DNA from: JANLTP01 sp031363055 | Lineage (GTDB): Bacteria; Pseudomonadota; Gammaproteobacteria; Burkholderiales; Burkholderiaceae_E | NCBI GenBank assembly: GCA_031363055.1 | Contig: JANLTP010000097.1 | Location: forward strand, 12,326-76,325 | Reading direction: 5' to 3' | DNA length: 64,000 nucleotides | Shown here: piece by piece, positions 53,216-62,924 of the stretch | How positions within the stretch are numbered: the stretch's first letter is position 1 | Layout: the number at the start of each line of letters is the position of its first letter | Translations under genes and position numbers: made by a program | The notes under the pieces: model-generated | Database searches by the model: none | What the model was told of the DNA's origin: nothing | What the model saw: the letters and a program-made list of their open reading frames with translations, nothing else

Positions 53216-54439
53216 TTAGATCGTGATCTCAAACTGCTTGTTGGTGGTCGGATCCTTGATCAGATCACAAACAGCCGCTGTGTCGGATGGTGGCCGAGCC
53301 TTGGCAGTCTGCTTGATGGTCAGCTTCTGGCCCTTGACTTCGATCAGATGCACATCGAGCGATGCATGATTGGTCTTCGGATCCATCTTCAAGGTACCGG
53401 CAGGACCAGTCACCGAGACGCCGCTGGCCAGGGCTTTGGTAATGGCGGCGCGGTCCAGAGAACCGGCTTTCTTGACCAGTTCGGCCCACAGCATGATGCC
53501 GGCGTACTGCGAGACGGCAATCTCATGGACCGGCTTCACATCGCCAAATTTCTTCAGCCAGCGGGCCAGAAAATCCTTGTTCCCGGCGGACGGATCTTCT
53601 TGCGAATAATTGCTGGCGCACAGAATGCCCTCGCCTTCCGCGGCCGACAACGCACTTTGCTCGTTACCGGCGCCAAACGTGGTTGAGATCATCGGGATCT
53701 TTTTATTCATCCCTGAAGCGGCCCATTGCCGGTAGAACGACATGTGCGCACCACCGACCAGCGCGGTCGAAATGAAATCGGGCTTGGCTTCCTGGATCTT
53801 GGCGATGGTCGACCCGAAATCGGCGACATCGAGCGGGAAGAAGCCGGTCTGCAGCGTCGAGCCACCGGCCAGTTTCAGGTAGTGCTGAATCCACTTGGCG
53901 GTGATCTGACCATAGTTGTAGTCGGCCGCGAGAATGTAGGTCTTCTTGCCCCAGTTTTTCGAGGCCATCGCAATCAAGGGTTCGACCGCCTGGGCCGGCG
54001 TCGTGCCGGTGCAGATCGTATTGGCATCACAGACACCGCCCTCATAGCGCGTATTGTAGAAGTACAGCGTCTTCGATCGGGTGAAGGTCGGCCGAATCGC
54101 TTCGCGCGACGCCGAGGTAATGCCGCCCTGAACGACGTCGACCTTGTCGTCGCGAACCAGTTGCTGCGCAAATTTGGTGTAGAGCGCAATATCGGATTGG
54201 GTGTCGTATTGAATAAGCTTGATCTTGCGTCCCAGAACTCCGCCGGCGGCATTGAGTTCGTCAACGGCCATTTGGGATGCCTGCACCATCGGCTTGCCGT
54301 AGATGTCCAGTCCGCCTGAGGCGTCCAGCACGGTGCCGAGTTTGATGTCGCCACTCTGGGCGCGAATGATGGCCGGGAAACCCGTCACCGTAGCGGCGGC
54401 TCCAGTGGCGGCGAGAAACTTGCGTCGATTGATGGTCAT
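53216..54439 (-). CDS. ABC substrate-binding protein, UrtA/FmdD/AmiC-like
   Basis: 407 residues. Twin-arginine-like leader INRRKFLAATGAAATVTGFPAI, then LGTVLDASGGLDIYGKPMVQASQMAVDELNAAGG, the type I periplasmic binding fold of urea and short-chain amide receptors, and YNYGQITAKWIQHY. Together with a downstream amidase, this resembles the short-chain amide system FmdDEF of methylotrophs (established in the literature by name). Confidence 0.9.
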   Translation of the reverse strand: MTINRRKFLAATGAAATVTGFPAIIRAQSGDIKLGTVLDASGGLDIYGKPMVQASQMAVDELNAAGGVLGRKIKLIQYDTQSDIALYTKFAQQLVRDDKVDVVQGGITSASREAIRPTFTRSKTLYFYNTRYEGGVCDANTICTGTTPAQAVEPLIAMASKNWGKKTYILAADYNYGQITAKWIQHYLKLAGGSTLQTGFFPLDVADFGSTIAKIQEAKPDFISTALVGGAHMSFYRQWAASGMNKKIPMISTTFGAGNEQSALSAAEGEGILCASNYSQEDPSAGNKDFLARWLKKFGDVKPVHEIAVSQYAGIMLWAELVKKAGSLDRAAITKALASGVSVTGPAGTLKMDPKTNHASLDVHLIEVKGQKLTIKQTAKARPPSDTAAVCDLIKDPTTNKQFEITI

Positions 54440-54552
54440 GAGAACTCCACGGTCAAGGTTGATTGTTAAAGGCTGCTTGCTGTTTGCTAGTTATTGATTA
54501 TTGATCATTGATTGGAACGCAAAACGATGACGCATCACCAGGTCGGCTGCGG

Positions 54553-56175
54553 CTACACTGGATCCTTAGGTTTCGGTTTTGGCATCGCCGATGAAAAGTC
54601 GTAACCGATCTGCTCGCCAATGCTTTTGAGCGCAGGCAGTTGCAAGGCCATGCCGAGGATGCTGTCCATGACCTGAGCAACCGGCGCCTTGTTAGTGCCA
54701 TCCACCACGATATTGCCATTGCCGTTCGACCCTCCGTTAACGCCGTGCGCATTAACGTTCTGGCTGCCGCCGAAACCGGATAACTGATGAATCCGGATGC
54801 TTTCAATTTTCTCGGCAGGCTTGACCATTTGGGCGACGATCTCGGGCATTTTGTCGAGACGATACTGCTCTAGCTCCATCGCCATCAAGGCATCACTGCG
54901 CGAGTTCTTGGCGGCAATCAACGCCCGCGACCCTTCTGACTCGGCCAACATGCGCAATCGTTCAGCCTCAGCTTGAGTACGGGTTGCTTCGGCCTGCGAG
55001 CGAGTCCGGGCGAGCAGCACATTGGCCTCGGTGGCCGCATTAGCCTCGGCGACCTCGCCCGCCTCCGCCACACGCTTGGCGGCGATTTCGCGTGACCGAT
55101 CGGCCACCGCACGTTCGCGATCCGTCTGGACCTTCTCTTGCGCCAATATGACTTCCGACTTGGCCAGCTCGGCCTGAGCTTGTGCCCGAGCTTCCTCGGC
55201 ATGCTTGCCGGCTAACTGGATGGCACTGTCCACTTTGCGAATTTCGGAGTTCAACTGCGACTCGATCTCGATACGGCGCAGTTCGCGCTGTTTGGCAATC
55301 TCGAGCATCTTGGTCTCGCGCTCGCGATTGATGCGGGCGCCCTCAGAGGCGACCAGCGATTCCTCGCGCGCCTTGGCGGACTCGGCGTCGCTGGCCGCCT
55401 TGCTGCGATCAATCTCGAGCCGCTGCGCGAGCTGCGCCTGTTCCTCCTGCTGCGAGATGGTCAGTCGTCGTTTGGTCGCTTCGAGCTGAGTCTGCCGCAC
55501 AGAGGTATCGGCATCGGCTTCAATTTCGGCGCGCTTTTTCTTGTTGACTGCAATGATCTCGGCCAGCTTGCGCATACCGACCGCATTAAACGCGTTGTTC
55601 TCGTCGAGTGCCGAAAACGCTGTTTGATCCATTCGCGTCAACGAAACTGAATCGAGCAAAATACCATTCTGGGCGAGATTTTCGCGCACCAAATCGGCCA
55701 CTTTTCGCACGAACTCGGCGCGCCGTTCGTGCAGCGAGTCCATGCTGGAGCTGGCGGCGATGGCTTGCATCGCATCGACAAATCGGCCTTCGAGCAAATT
55801 GCGAATACCTTCGGAATTCAACGACTTCGAGCCCAGCGCCTGGGCGGCCGTGGCGACTCCATCGACGCTCGGCTGAACCCGAATGTAGAACTCCATCTCG
55901 GCGTCGACGCGCATACGGTCTTCGGTGATCAGCGATTTCTCATTGATGCGACGCACATCGACGCGAATCGTGCGCATGTTGATTTCATCGATTCGGTGCA
56001 GAAACGGTAACGCCAGCGCACCACCGGATATCACGATGCGCTGGCCGCCAAAACCGGTTCGGATCAACGACATATCGCGTGAAGACTTGCGGTAGAAGCG
56101 ATTCAGGAAGATGACTGCGATTGCGATCAGCAGAATCGCAACGATGATGGCAGCAAGCCAGCCCAGTAACAGCAT
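54553..56175 (-). CDS. flotillin-like SPFH-domain protein
   Basis: 540 residues. One N-terminal transmembrane helix (LAAIIVAILLIAIAVIFLNRF), then the SPFH domain (RTGFGGQRIVISGGALALPFLH, MRTIRVDVRRINEKSLITED, RFVDAMQAIAASSSMDSLHERRAEF). A long Glu/Ala-rich coiled coil covers about residues 215-420. The C-terminus is Gly/Asn-rich (NAHGVNGGSNGNGN). It should form membrane microdomain assemblies. No NfeD gene next to it. Confidence 0.9.
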   Translation of the reverse strand: MLLLGWLAAIIVAILLIAIAVIFLNRFYRKSSRDMSLIRTGFGGQRIVISGGALALPFLHRIDEINMRTIRVDVRRINEKSLITEDRMRVDAEMEFYIRVQPSVDGVATAAQALGSKSLNSEGIRNLLEGRFVDAMQAIAASSSMDSLHERRAEFVRKVADLVRENLAQNGILLDSVSLTRMDQTAFSALDENNAFNAVGMRKLAEIIAVNKKKRAEIEADADTSVRQTQLEATKRRLTISQQEEQAQLAQRLEIDRSKAASDAESAKAREESLVASEGARINRERETKMLEIAKQRELRRIEIESQLNSEIRKVDSAIQLAGKHAEEARAQAQAELAKSEVILAQEKVQTDRERAVADRSREIAAKRVAEAGEVAEANAATEANVLLARTRSQAEATRTQAEAERLRMLAESEGSRALIAAKNSRSDALMAMELEQYRLDKMPEIVAQMVKPAEKIESIRIHQLSGFGGSQNVNAHGVNGGSNGNGNIVVDGTNKAPVAQVMDSILGMALQLPALKSIGEQIGYDFSSAMPKPKPKDPV

Positions 56176-56405
56176 CTTTCCCCCCGCGTCAATAACCGCA
56201 GTAATTGTTGTGTAGTGTTGTAACTTGTTCTATGACGCAGTATCGAGACGAACCGCGCTTTTTGTCAAGTTTGTCCAAGCGCCATCAATCGCCCAGGAAA
56301 AACATCTAAAAACTCCCAGCGTAAACATTAAATAATGTTCGATCGCAGCATAACAGCTTTTATTTTCTTCGGAAAGTATTTGGCCGTCGATATGCAGCCG
56401 CCAAT

Positions 56406-57422
56406 TTATTGAGTCCTCGATTTCAAGACGCTCATCAATCGATCCGGATAATCCGTGATCAGACCATCGACGCCGAGCGCGATCAGCGCTTGCATATCGG
56501 CGACCTCATTAACGGTCCATGGGATAACGCTCAAGCCGTAACTCTTGGCTTGCGCAAAGTCCTGTGCGCTCAAATTTCGCCAGAACATTGACCATACCTC
56601 ACAACCTGCCGCCTTGACCATCGCCGGCATGACACCCCCGTAATCTGCCAACTTCAAGCCCGCATGCCAATCGGAGGCACGGCCTGGATCTTTTGAAATC
56701 GTGCTCATGCCGGGGGAATCGATGCTCAAGCAGACCGTTCGAATGGCCGGCGCGATGCGCTTGACTGCCAGCAAGGTGCGCCAATCAAACGATTGAATGC
56801 TCGTCTGGCGCTCGAACCCGGCAGTGCGTACGGCGTCGACCAGCGCGCCTGCGAAGCGCTCGGGACTGACCGTTTCATCGGGCGCGTTCGGCGTAATTTT
56901 CGTTTCCAGATTGACGCGGTAGTTTTTGCCGGAGGCCTTGACCAATGCGAACAGTTGCGCAAGGCTGGCGAAGCGCTCGCCATCGGCCGGCTGCTGCAGC
57001 GGAAAGTTCTGGCTGTACTTGTCGTCAGGGTTCAACCGTCCAATATCGAATTTCATGAGTTCGTCATGCGACAGCGTGAAGATCGCCGGTCCCTTGACGG
57101 TCAGCCAGCGTCCGTCCGGCGCGCGTACCAAGGCTGGATTCAAATACGGATCGTGCGCCAGAACCAGGACGCCGTCACGGGTCATGGCCAGGTCGGTCTC
57201 CAGGGTCGTCACTCCAAGCGTCATCGCGCTTCGAAAGGCAGTCAACGTGTTCTCGGGCGACAGTCCGCGGCCGCCGCGATGCGCCTGGGCATCAAAGCGC
57301 GGCAGCGGATCTACCCACGCGGCCAGCATTGCGCAACCGGACAACACAAACGCCAATGCACTGACCCATACCGGCAAGCGGCGCAGCCACAGAAACGTCA
57401 GAACTCTCGCCAAACGATTCAT
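56406..57422 (-). CDS. glycerophosphodiester phosphodiesterase
   Basis: 338 residues. Hydrophobic N-terminus (VWVSALAFVLSGCAMLAAW) with an LSGC lipobox-like Cys, then AHRGGRGLSPENTLTAFRSA, LETDLAMTRDGVLVLAHDP (catalytic His and metal Glu/Asp), and VIPWTVNEVADMQALIALGVDGLITDYPD near the end. Releases glycerol 3-phosphate from glycerophosphodiesters, probably in the periplasm or at the outer membrane. Overlaps pdeM by four bases. Confidence 0.92.
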   Translation of the reverse strand: MNRLARVLTFLWLRRLPVWVSALAFVLSGCAMLAAWVDPLPRFDAQAHRGGRGLSPENTLTAFRSAMTLGVTTLETDLAMTRDGVLVLAHDPYLNPALVRAPDGRWLTVKGPAIFTLSHDELMKFDIGRLNPDDKYSQNFPLQQPADGERFASLAQLFALVKASGKNYRVNLETKITPNAPDETVSPERFAGALVDAVRTAGFERQTSIQSFDWRTLLAVKRIAPAIRTVCLSIDSPGMSTISKDPGRASDWHAGLKLADYGGVMPAMVKAAGCEVWSMFWRNLSAQDFAQAKSYGLSVIPWTVNEVADMQALIALGVDGLITDYPDRLMSVLKSRTQ

Positions 57423-58123
57423 TTCAGACCGGCGCCGCGAACTTCGCGAACCTTCTCACCATCGGTGACGAACATACGGTCCGCGAAGGCCGGTGCCACC
57501 GCAAAGCCACCGGTGAACTCCCCGAACGCCGGCAAGATCGCGTCATGCCGACGAAACAAAAATGCCGGCAGGCGCACATTGTCTGCACGTCCCCTGAGCC
57601 GATAAACCGGATGCACATGGCCGGACAACACGAAGCGATCAGCCGGTTGATGCTCGCCGGCAGTTTCCGGGCAATCCTCTTTTAACGGTTGCAGCCGCCT
57701 GACCTCATGACGCAGCTCCCAAGGCCCCAGCCTGAATCCTTCGGCGACGACTTCAATGCCACATCGCGCTGGCGGATCGCCGGCGCGATCGTCGTGATTA
57801 CCGCGAACTAGCACCATCTGAACGCAAGCATGGCGCTGGCGCCAAAGCATGAGTTGTTCGATAACGCCGCTGTCGCGCACGGCTGGGCCATGCAGCAGAT
57901 CACCGAGCACGAACAAATGCTGTGCATCATGTTCAGCGAGCAATCGATCCAATCGAGCCAGCGTCAGCGCGGTTGTCCCCGCAGGCACCGGTACGCCCAG
58001 CGATCGAAAACCCAAGGCCTTGCCCAGGTGAACGTCGGCAACAAACAAGGCGCGCCTGACCGGATCATAGGCGGCCTTGGCCGCGCACAGCAGCAACTCG
58101 CCGCCGCCCGCCGACACCCTCAC
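57419..58123 (-). CDS. pdeM: PdeM-type metallophosphoesterase (ligase-associated)
   Basis: 234 residues from GTG 58123, overlapping the MBL stop. Calcineurin-like phosphoesterase motifs: LFVADVHLGKALGFRSLGVP, LFVLGDLLHGP, VRGNHDDRAGD, FVLSGHVHPVYRL. The PdeM family is known from bacterial clusters with an ATP-dependent DNA ligase and Lhr helicase. In this window the helicase is present but no ligase. Confidence 0.85.
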   Translation of the reverse strand: MRVSAGGGELLLCAAKAAYDPVRRALFVADVHLGKALGFRSLGVPVPAGTTALTLARLDRLLAEHDAQHLFVLGDLLHGPAVRDSGVIEQLMLWRQRHACVQMVLVRGNHDDRAGDPPARCGIEVVAEGFRLGPWELRHEVRRLQPLKEDCPETAGEHQPADRFVLSGHVHPVYRLRGRADNVRLPAFLFRRHDAILPAFGEFTGGFAVAPAFADRMFVTDGEKVREVRGAGLK

Positions 58124-59067
58124 GACGGGGAATCTCCAAGCGTACCAACATCAAATCGCCAGACATCGCCGGAAGCCACCACACGTCCGGCAGTCGGCGT
58201 CGAGAAATGTGTCCCGAGTACCAGCGATCGATCGTGTGCGCAGCAGGCCAGGAACCGCCGCCGCGTCTGCCGCGCCATTTCAGCATCGGTGTCGAAGGCA
58301 ACTGCACGATCCGGCTCACTGCACTGAATCGGATGATGCATGAGATCACCCGTGATGACCGCGCTGTGACCTTCGGACTGTATCCGAACACTGACGTGCC
58401 CGGGAGTATGGCCCGGCGTCGGCTCCAACCAGACTTCATCGGTAATCCGGTGATCGGTCTCGATCAACTCGGCCAGGCCTGCGTCGAGAATCGGCTTGAC
58501 CGAGTCACCGAGAATGTCATCTGGCTTGACAGCACCGGCCACGGCGCCGTTACTGTTGCTGTCACCGGCGCCGTAAGTTGCGCCCGAGGCCGCAACGGCC
58601 AGTGCTTGTTGACTCCAGTGCTCCCATTCCTTGCGCGCAAACAGATAACGCGCGTTCGGGAAGGTCGGTTGCCAGCGGCCGTCCACCCATCGCGTATTCC
58701 AGCCCACATGATCGACATGCAAATGAGTGCACAACACGGTATCGATCGAATCGGGCGGAAAACCGGCCTCGACCATACGCTCCAGATACGGCAGACTCAA
58801 TTGATTCCAGCCCGGATTGTTGCGTATCTTGTCATTACCGACGCAGGTATCGACCACCATGCGCCGTCCGGACGATTCGATGACGAAGCTGTGAATTGAC
58901 ATGAGCAGTTTGCCTTGCTCATTAGCGAAATGCGGTTTCAACCAGCCATGACGCGTCACCAGATCCGGCGGCGGATCGGAGAAGAAAAAACGCGCGGAAG
59001 TGACCACCGGGCCGGACTCCACCACTTTGGTGATCCGGACCTTACCAATTTGCCAACGCATCATCAT
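58120..59067 (-). CDS. MBL-fold metallo-hydrolase
   Basis: 315 residues from ATG 59067 with GGAG nearby; two further ATG codons follow at once. Metallo-beta-lactamase motif THLHVDHVGW (HxHxDH), plus EPTPGHTPGHVSV and VITGDLMHHPIQ, and a late GTHFSTP His. The general type includes lactonase-like and phosphodiesterase-like enzymes, not the ligase-associated exonuclease subtype. Substrate unknown. Cotranscribed with pdeM and the GDPD gene. Confidence 0.85.
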   Translation of the reverse strand: MMMRWQIGKVRITKVVESGPVVTSARFFFSDPPPDLVTRHGWLKPHFANEQGKLLMSIHSFVIESSGRRMVVDTCVGNDKIRNNPGWNQLSLPYLERMVEAGFPPDSIDTVLCTHLHVDHVGWNTRWVDGRWQPTFPNARYLFARKEWEHWSQQALAVAASGATYGAGDSNSNGAVAGAVKPDDILGDSVKPILDAGLAELIETDHRITDEVWLEPTPGHTPGHVSVRIQSEGHSAVITGDLMHHPIQCSEPDRAVAFDTDAEMARQTRRRFLACCAHDRSLVLGTHFSTPTAGRVVASGDVWRFDVGTLGDSPS

Positions 59068-59125
59068 TGCGACTCCATTATTTAGCTTCAGTGTAGTGTT
59101 TCGAGCGTTCGCACTCAAGTTGCTT

Positions 59126-59170
59126 ACCGAGCCTGTGTATACCGAGCCTGTGCGTATCGAGACTATGCAT
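59126..59170. repeat. 15-bp tandem repeat (3 copies) at the lhr/MBL junction
   Basis: ACCGAGCCTGTGTAT, ACCGAGCCTGTGCGT and ATCGAGACTATGCAT follow head to tail, then a partial ACCGACTC. Lies just after the lhr stop codon, between lhr and the MBL start. Confidence 0.85.
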
Positions 59171-59178
59171 ACCGACTC

Positions 59179-61776
59179 TCACGGGCTGGCCGCGAGCTCA
59201 AGCTCCTTCAACATGCGGTCAATGCGCGCCGACAGCTTTTCGGTGCTCAGTTGCTCGCGTAAACGCTCGACCAGCAAAGGAAACGCAAATGGCGTGGCTC
59301 GTTTTAGTTCGATCCAGCGCAGTTCCTGCGAAGCCATGCGCAACAAACACTGCCGCAAGCGCTCGATATCAAGTTCCTGCTGCAGCACTTCCGTTTGCGC
59401 TTGTGTCAGCAATAAATTATCGGGGTCGTGTTTGCGAAAAACTTCATAGAACAAACTGGCAGACGCCTGCAATTGCCGGGTACTCTTTGGCACTCCAGGA
59501 TAGCCCTGGAATACCAACCCCGACACCCGCGATATTTCGCGAAAGCGTCGTAGTGCCAATTCGCCGCTGTTCAGGCTCGCTGCTACGTCATGAAATAGGT
59601 GGCCCGAATCGAACAGCGTACCCGTTCGCAGACCCGACCAATCAACTGGCTCGGGCGAGAGCATTTCAAGACCGTAGTCATTGACCGCAATCGAAAAGGT
59701 CGCCGCCTTGCTTTGCGCCGCACGCCAGGCCAGCAGGGACGCCAGGCCGATGTGAACATGACGCCCGGCAAACGGATACAGGAACAGATGATGTCCTTCG
59801 CGCGACTGCAATGATTCAGCCACCAGCACCCTGGCTGTAGGCAGTGCCGACCAGCTTATCTGAATGTCGAGTAAGGGCTTGAGCATGATCATCTCGGGAC
59901 CCAACAGCTCGCCGGCATTCGCACGCTCGAGCCGATCGAGCATGGCATTGGCCATTTCGCTGGAGAGCGGCATTTTGCCGCCGTTCCAGCGCGGCACCGC
60001 GCCTTTGTTTCGGGTGGCGCGTCGCACCAGAGCATTCATTTCATGGACCCGAACCAGCTCGAGCAGTCGTCCGCCGAATAGAAATTGGTCGCCCTTCTTC
60101 AAGCGGCTGACAAAACTCTCCTCGATCGCACCGAGTTTCTTGCCAGTCAGAAATTTCACTTGCATCGAGGCGTCGGCCACGATCGTGCCGATCGACATGC
60201 GGTGCCGCTTGGCGATCATCGGATCCGGCACCCGAAAGACACCCCGTTCATCGGCCACCACACGGTGATATTCCGGATACGCCCAAAGGCTCTGACCACC
60301 TTGCGTGACAAAGTTGAGCGCCCACTGAAACTCGGCGTCACTCAGGTCTCGATACGCATGACAGGAGCGCAGTTCATGCAGCAGCTCAGTCGGCTTGAAG
60401 CCGGTACCCAACGCAATCGTCACCAGATGCTGAACCAATACATCGAGCGGTTTCTGCGGCGAAAGCCGAGCTTCAATCTGTCGCGCCGCAATCGCATCCT
60501 GAACCGCTGCCGACTCGAGCAATTCGAGCGCGTTGGTCGGTACCAGCGACACCCGCGACGGGCGACCCGGCGAATGGCCCGATCGGCCAGCGCGCTGCAA
60601 TAGCCGCGCCACCCCTTTCGGACTACCGATCTGCAACACCCGTTCAACCGGCGAGAAATCGACACCCAGATCGAGGCTCGAGGTACACACGACCGCCTTC
60701 AAACGGCCTTCTTTCAAACCGAGTTCGACCCATTCACGAACACTTTTGTCGAGCGAGCCATGATGCAAGGCGATCAGCCCAGCCCATTGCGGCTTCGCCT
60801 CGAGCAGTGCCTGATACCAGAGCTCCGCCTGCGAGCGTGTATTGGTAAACACCAGCGAACTGGCGCTCGCTTCAATCTCCCGAATGACCGGCTGCAACAT
60901 GCGCAGACCCAGATGTCCACCCCACGGAAATCGCTCGGTGCTGCTCGGCAACAGCGTATCCACCAACAAGGTCTTCGGCACCAGCCCTTGAATCAGGGCA
61001 CTGTTTCGACTCGCCGATTCGCCGACCAAAACCGACATCGCATGCTCGAGATTGCCCAAGGTCGCGGACACGCCCCAGATCCGCAGATCGGGATTAAATT
61101 GCCGCAATCGCGCCAACGCGAGTTGAGTTTGCACGCCGCGTTTATTGCCCATCAGCTCATGCCACTCGTCGACCACCACCATCTCGATACTTGCCAGCTC
61201 GGCGCTCGATTGCGGACGAGTCAGCAGCAAGGAAAGGCTCTCGGGCGTCGTCACCAGGGCAAACGGCATCCGCCGGGTCTGGCGGGCACGTTCGGCGCTG
61301 GAGGTATCACCCGTTCGCGCACCAACCTGACAATCGAAACCGACGGCGGCACGCAGTTGTGCGGCAATCGCCAAGTCAGCCAGCGGTTCGGCCAAGGCAC
61401 GCAAGGTGTCGCTGGCCAAAGCACGCATCGGCGTGATCCAGAGCACGCGTAACGGCGCGGGTGAATGGGTCGGCGCATCTGATGGAGCTGAAGAAGCTGA
61501 GTGAGCTGGCGAAGCTGAGTGAGCAGGCAACGCTGATTGATTCGGCACTACTGAGTGGTGATGGCGGCCCGCCAGCGCGCACTTGAGTGCAGCAAACCAG
61601 ACGGCGTAGGTCTTGCCCGAACCAGTGCTGGCATGCAAGAGCCCCGAACGGCCGCTCGTTGCCTCGCGCCAGACTTGGCGCTGGAACTCGAACGCTTGCC
61701 AACCGCGCGCCGCAAACCAGGCATCAACACAGTCGAGGCTGGCTGTAGGGGATTTCTTCGAGACGGTGCGCTTCAA
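59179..61776 (-). CDS. Lhr-type DEXH-box helicase (ligase-associated type)
   Basis: 865 residues from TTG 61776, overlapping the DUF429 stop (TTGA). Q-motif AFEFQRQVW, Walker A ASTGSGKTYA, LWITPMRALASDT, motif II VVDEWHELMG, SATLGNLE, and the C-terminal helicase motifs SSLVFTNTR, CTSSLDLGVDFSPV, QRAGRSGHSPG. The Lhr C-terminal domain follows. A Ser/Ala/Pro/His-rich insert of about 40 residues between motifs I and Ia is encoded partly by repeats. Presumed DNA repair helicase. Stop at 59179. Confidence 0.92.
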   Translation of the reverse strand: MKRTVSKKSPTASLDCVDAWFAARGWQAFEFQRQVWREATSGRSGLLHASTGSGKTYAVWFAALKCALAGRHHHSVVPNQSALPAHSASPAHSASSAPSDAPTHSPAPLRVLWITPMRALASDTLRALAEPLADLAIAAQLRAAVGFDCQVGARTGDTSSAERARQTRRMPFALVTTPESLSLLLTRPQSSAELASIEMVVVDEWHELMGNKRGVQTQLALARLRQFNPDLRIWGVSATLGNLEHAMSVLVGESASRNSALIQGLVPKTLLVDTLLPSSTERFPWGGHLGLRMLQPVIREIEASASSLVFTNTRSQAELWYQALLEAKPQWAGLIALHHGSLDKSVREWVELGLKEGRLKAVVCTSSLDLGVDFSPVERVLQIGSPKGVARLLQRAGRSGHSPGRPSRVSLVPTNALELLESAAVQDAIAARQIEARLSPQKPLDVLVQHLVTIALGTGFKPTELLHELRSCHAYRDLSDAEFQWALNFVTQGGQSLWAYPEYHRVVADERGVFRVPDPMIAKRHRMSIGTIVADASMQVKFLTGKKLGAIEESFVSRLKKGDQFLFGGRLLELVRVHEMNALVRRATRNKGAVPRWNGGKMPLSSEMANAMLDRLERANAGELLGPEMIMLKPLLDIQISWSALPTARVLVAESLQSREGHHLFLYPFAGRHVHIGLASLLAWRAAQSKAATFSIAVNDYGLEMLSPEPVDWSGLRTGTLFDSGHLFHDVAASLNSGELALRRFREISRVSGLVFQGYPGVPKSTRQLQASASLFYEVFRKHDPDNLLLTQAQTEVLQQELDIERLRQCLLRMASQELRWIELKRATPFAFPLLVERLREQLSTEKLSARIDRMLKELELAASP
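61493..61528. repeat. 18-bp tandem duplication inside lhr
   Basis: GAAGCTGAGTGAGC(T/A)GGC is repeated twice, in frame, encoding part of the Ser/Ala-rich insert between helicase motifs I and Ia. Confidence 0.8.
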
Positions 61777-62723
61777 GACCGAGCGCTTCTGGCCGAGGTA
61801 TCCTTTGCCGGGACGCCTATAGCGGGGACACTCGTGACGGGGACACTTTTGGTCTGCCCGCTACTTGCAGAAACGCCTCCGGCCGAGACAATCCAGCCTT
61901 CGACACAGTCTACTTGCACCGGCAGGCCGTAGTTCTCGGCGCGCCGCTGCCATGCCCAAGCGGCCATCGCCAGACACAATACCGCGTCTAAATAATCGCC
62001 ACTCGGATCACCCAGACATTGAGCTTCAACACCGGCGTCAAATCGGCAAGTAACGGCAGGCACGCGTTCGCCGTGTACAGCGGCCAGGTGGCACGCGCCG
62101 ACGCCAAGTGTCGCCAGAATCGAGGCGCGAGCCAGTTCGCGCTCGCGATTCTGTTTGGCGCGATCATCGCTTTTGTACGAGGTTCGGCCGACGATCGAAC
62201 GCGCCAGAAGGCCCGGATACGCTTCCAGCGCAACACGATTCCGATCGCCGTCGTGCAGGCCCGGAAGATGCACACCGGCCGCGAGCAATCGCGGCGCACC
62301 GGCATGCAACATGAAGGCGACAGGAGGATTAACCCATTTCATAGACGGGCTGGAGCCCGCCGGAAAATCGGTCGCCCGATGTGCGAATTTGCCGCCAACC
62401 GGGCGCGATGCGCAAAAGCGACGGAACTGCTCGACCATTGCCGGGCGCGAGAAGCTCGCAAGATGGTTGATCATCGACGCCCAACCCTGCCGATGCGGCC
62501 AGTCCAGTGCGACCAGTAGCTCCCGTGGCAGCCCGAATGGAAAGTCGCAACCGGCCAGCCAGGGTCCAGGGGACCGCAGCCAGTCCTCGAAGGCGGCGAA
62601 GCTCGCGAGTCGCTGCAGCCCTGTGACTGCCAATTGTCCTGACTCATCCAGGCGACCGGCCGCCACGGTAATCGATTTGCGTCTCGTCGGCGCGGAAGTG
62701 AAATCAATGCCATAAAGCTGCAT
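61773..62723 (-). CDS. DUF429 family protein
   Basis: 316 residues. MQLYGIDFTSAPTRRKSITVA, WLAGCDFPFGLPREL, VALEAYPGLLARSIVG and DYLDAVLCLAMAAWAW are DUF429 features of an RNase-H-like fold; Asp in GIDFTSAP and in CDFPFG may bind metal. The last 30 residues are a low-complexity tail of VPx units coded by 15-bp repeats (61808-61852). First gene of the block with lhr. Function unknown. Confidence 0.82.
   Translation of the reverse strand: MQLYGIDFTSAPTRRKSITVAAGRLDESGQLAVTGLQRLASFAAFEDWLRSPGPWLAGCDFPFGLPRELLVALDWPHRQGWASMINHLASFSRPAMVEQFRRFCASRPVGGKFAHRATDFPAGSSPSMKWVNPPVAFMLHAGAPRLLAAGVHLPGLHDGDRNRVALEAYPGLLARSIVGRTSYKSDDRAKQNRERELARASILATLGVGACHLAAVHGERVPAVTCRFDAGVEAQCLGDPSGDYLDAVLCLAMAAWAWQRRAENYGLPVQVDCVEGWIVSAGGVSASSGQTKSVPVTSVPAIGVPAKDTSARSARS
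61808..61852. repeat. 15-bp tandem repeat (3 copies) at the DUF429 3' end
   Basis: Units CCGGGACGCCTATAG, CGGGGACACTCGTGA and CGGGGACACTTTTGG are adjacent and encode repeated SVP/IGVPA residues near the C-terminus. Confidence 0.8.
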
Positions 62724-62924
62724 GGTGCGGCAGTGTACGCGACGTCACCGCCACGCTCGGCAGCACCCTTGCTGTGATAACGTACTTACTACGTTACCGA
62801 CCCAGCAGCGGCCTTTTAGTGAACATCCAGACTTGAGATCCGCACCTGAACTCCGCATCTAAACTCCGCAATAGAACTCTGCTCCCGAAAATGGCATCGG
62901 AACCTTGCACCTGAAAGCCGAATA

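Noticed and set aside
62779..62796. AACGTA/TACGTT dyad between DUF429 and the exported protein gene
   Set aside because: Short arms and no supporting context; could be chance.
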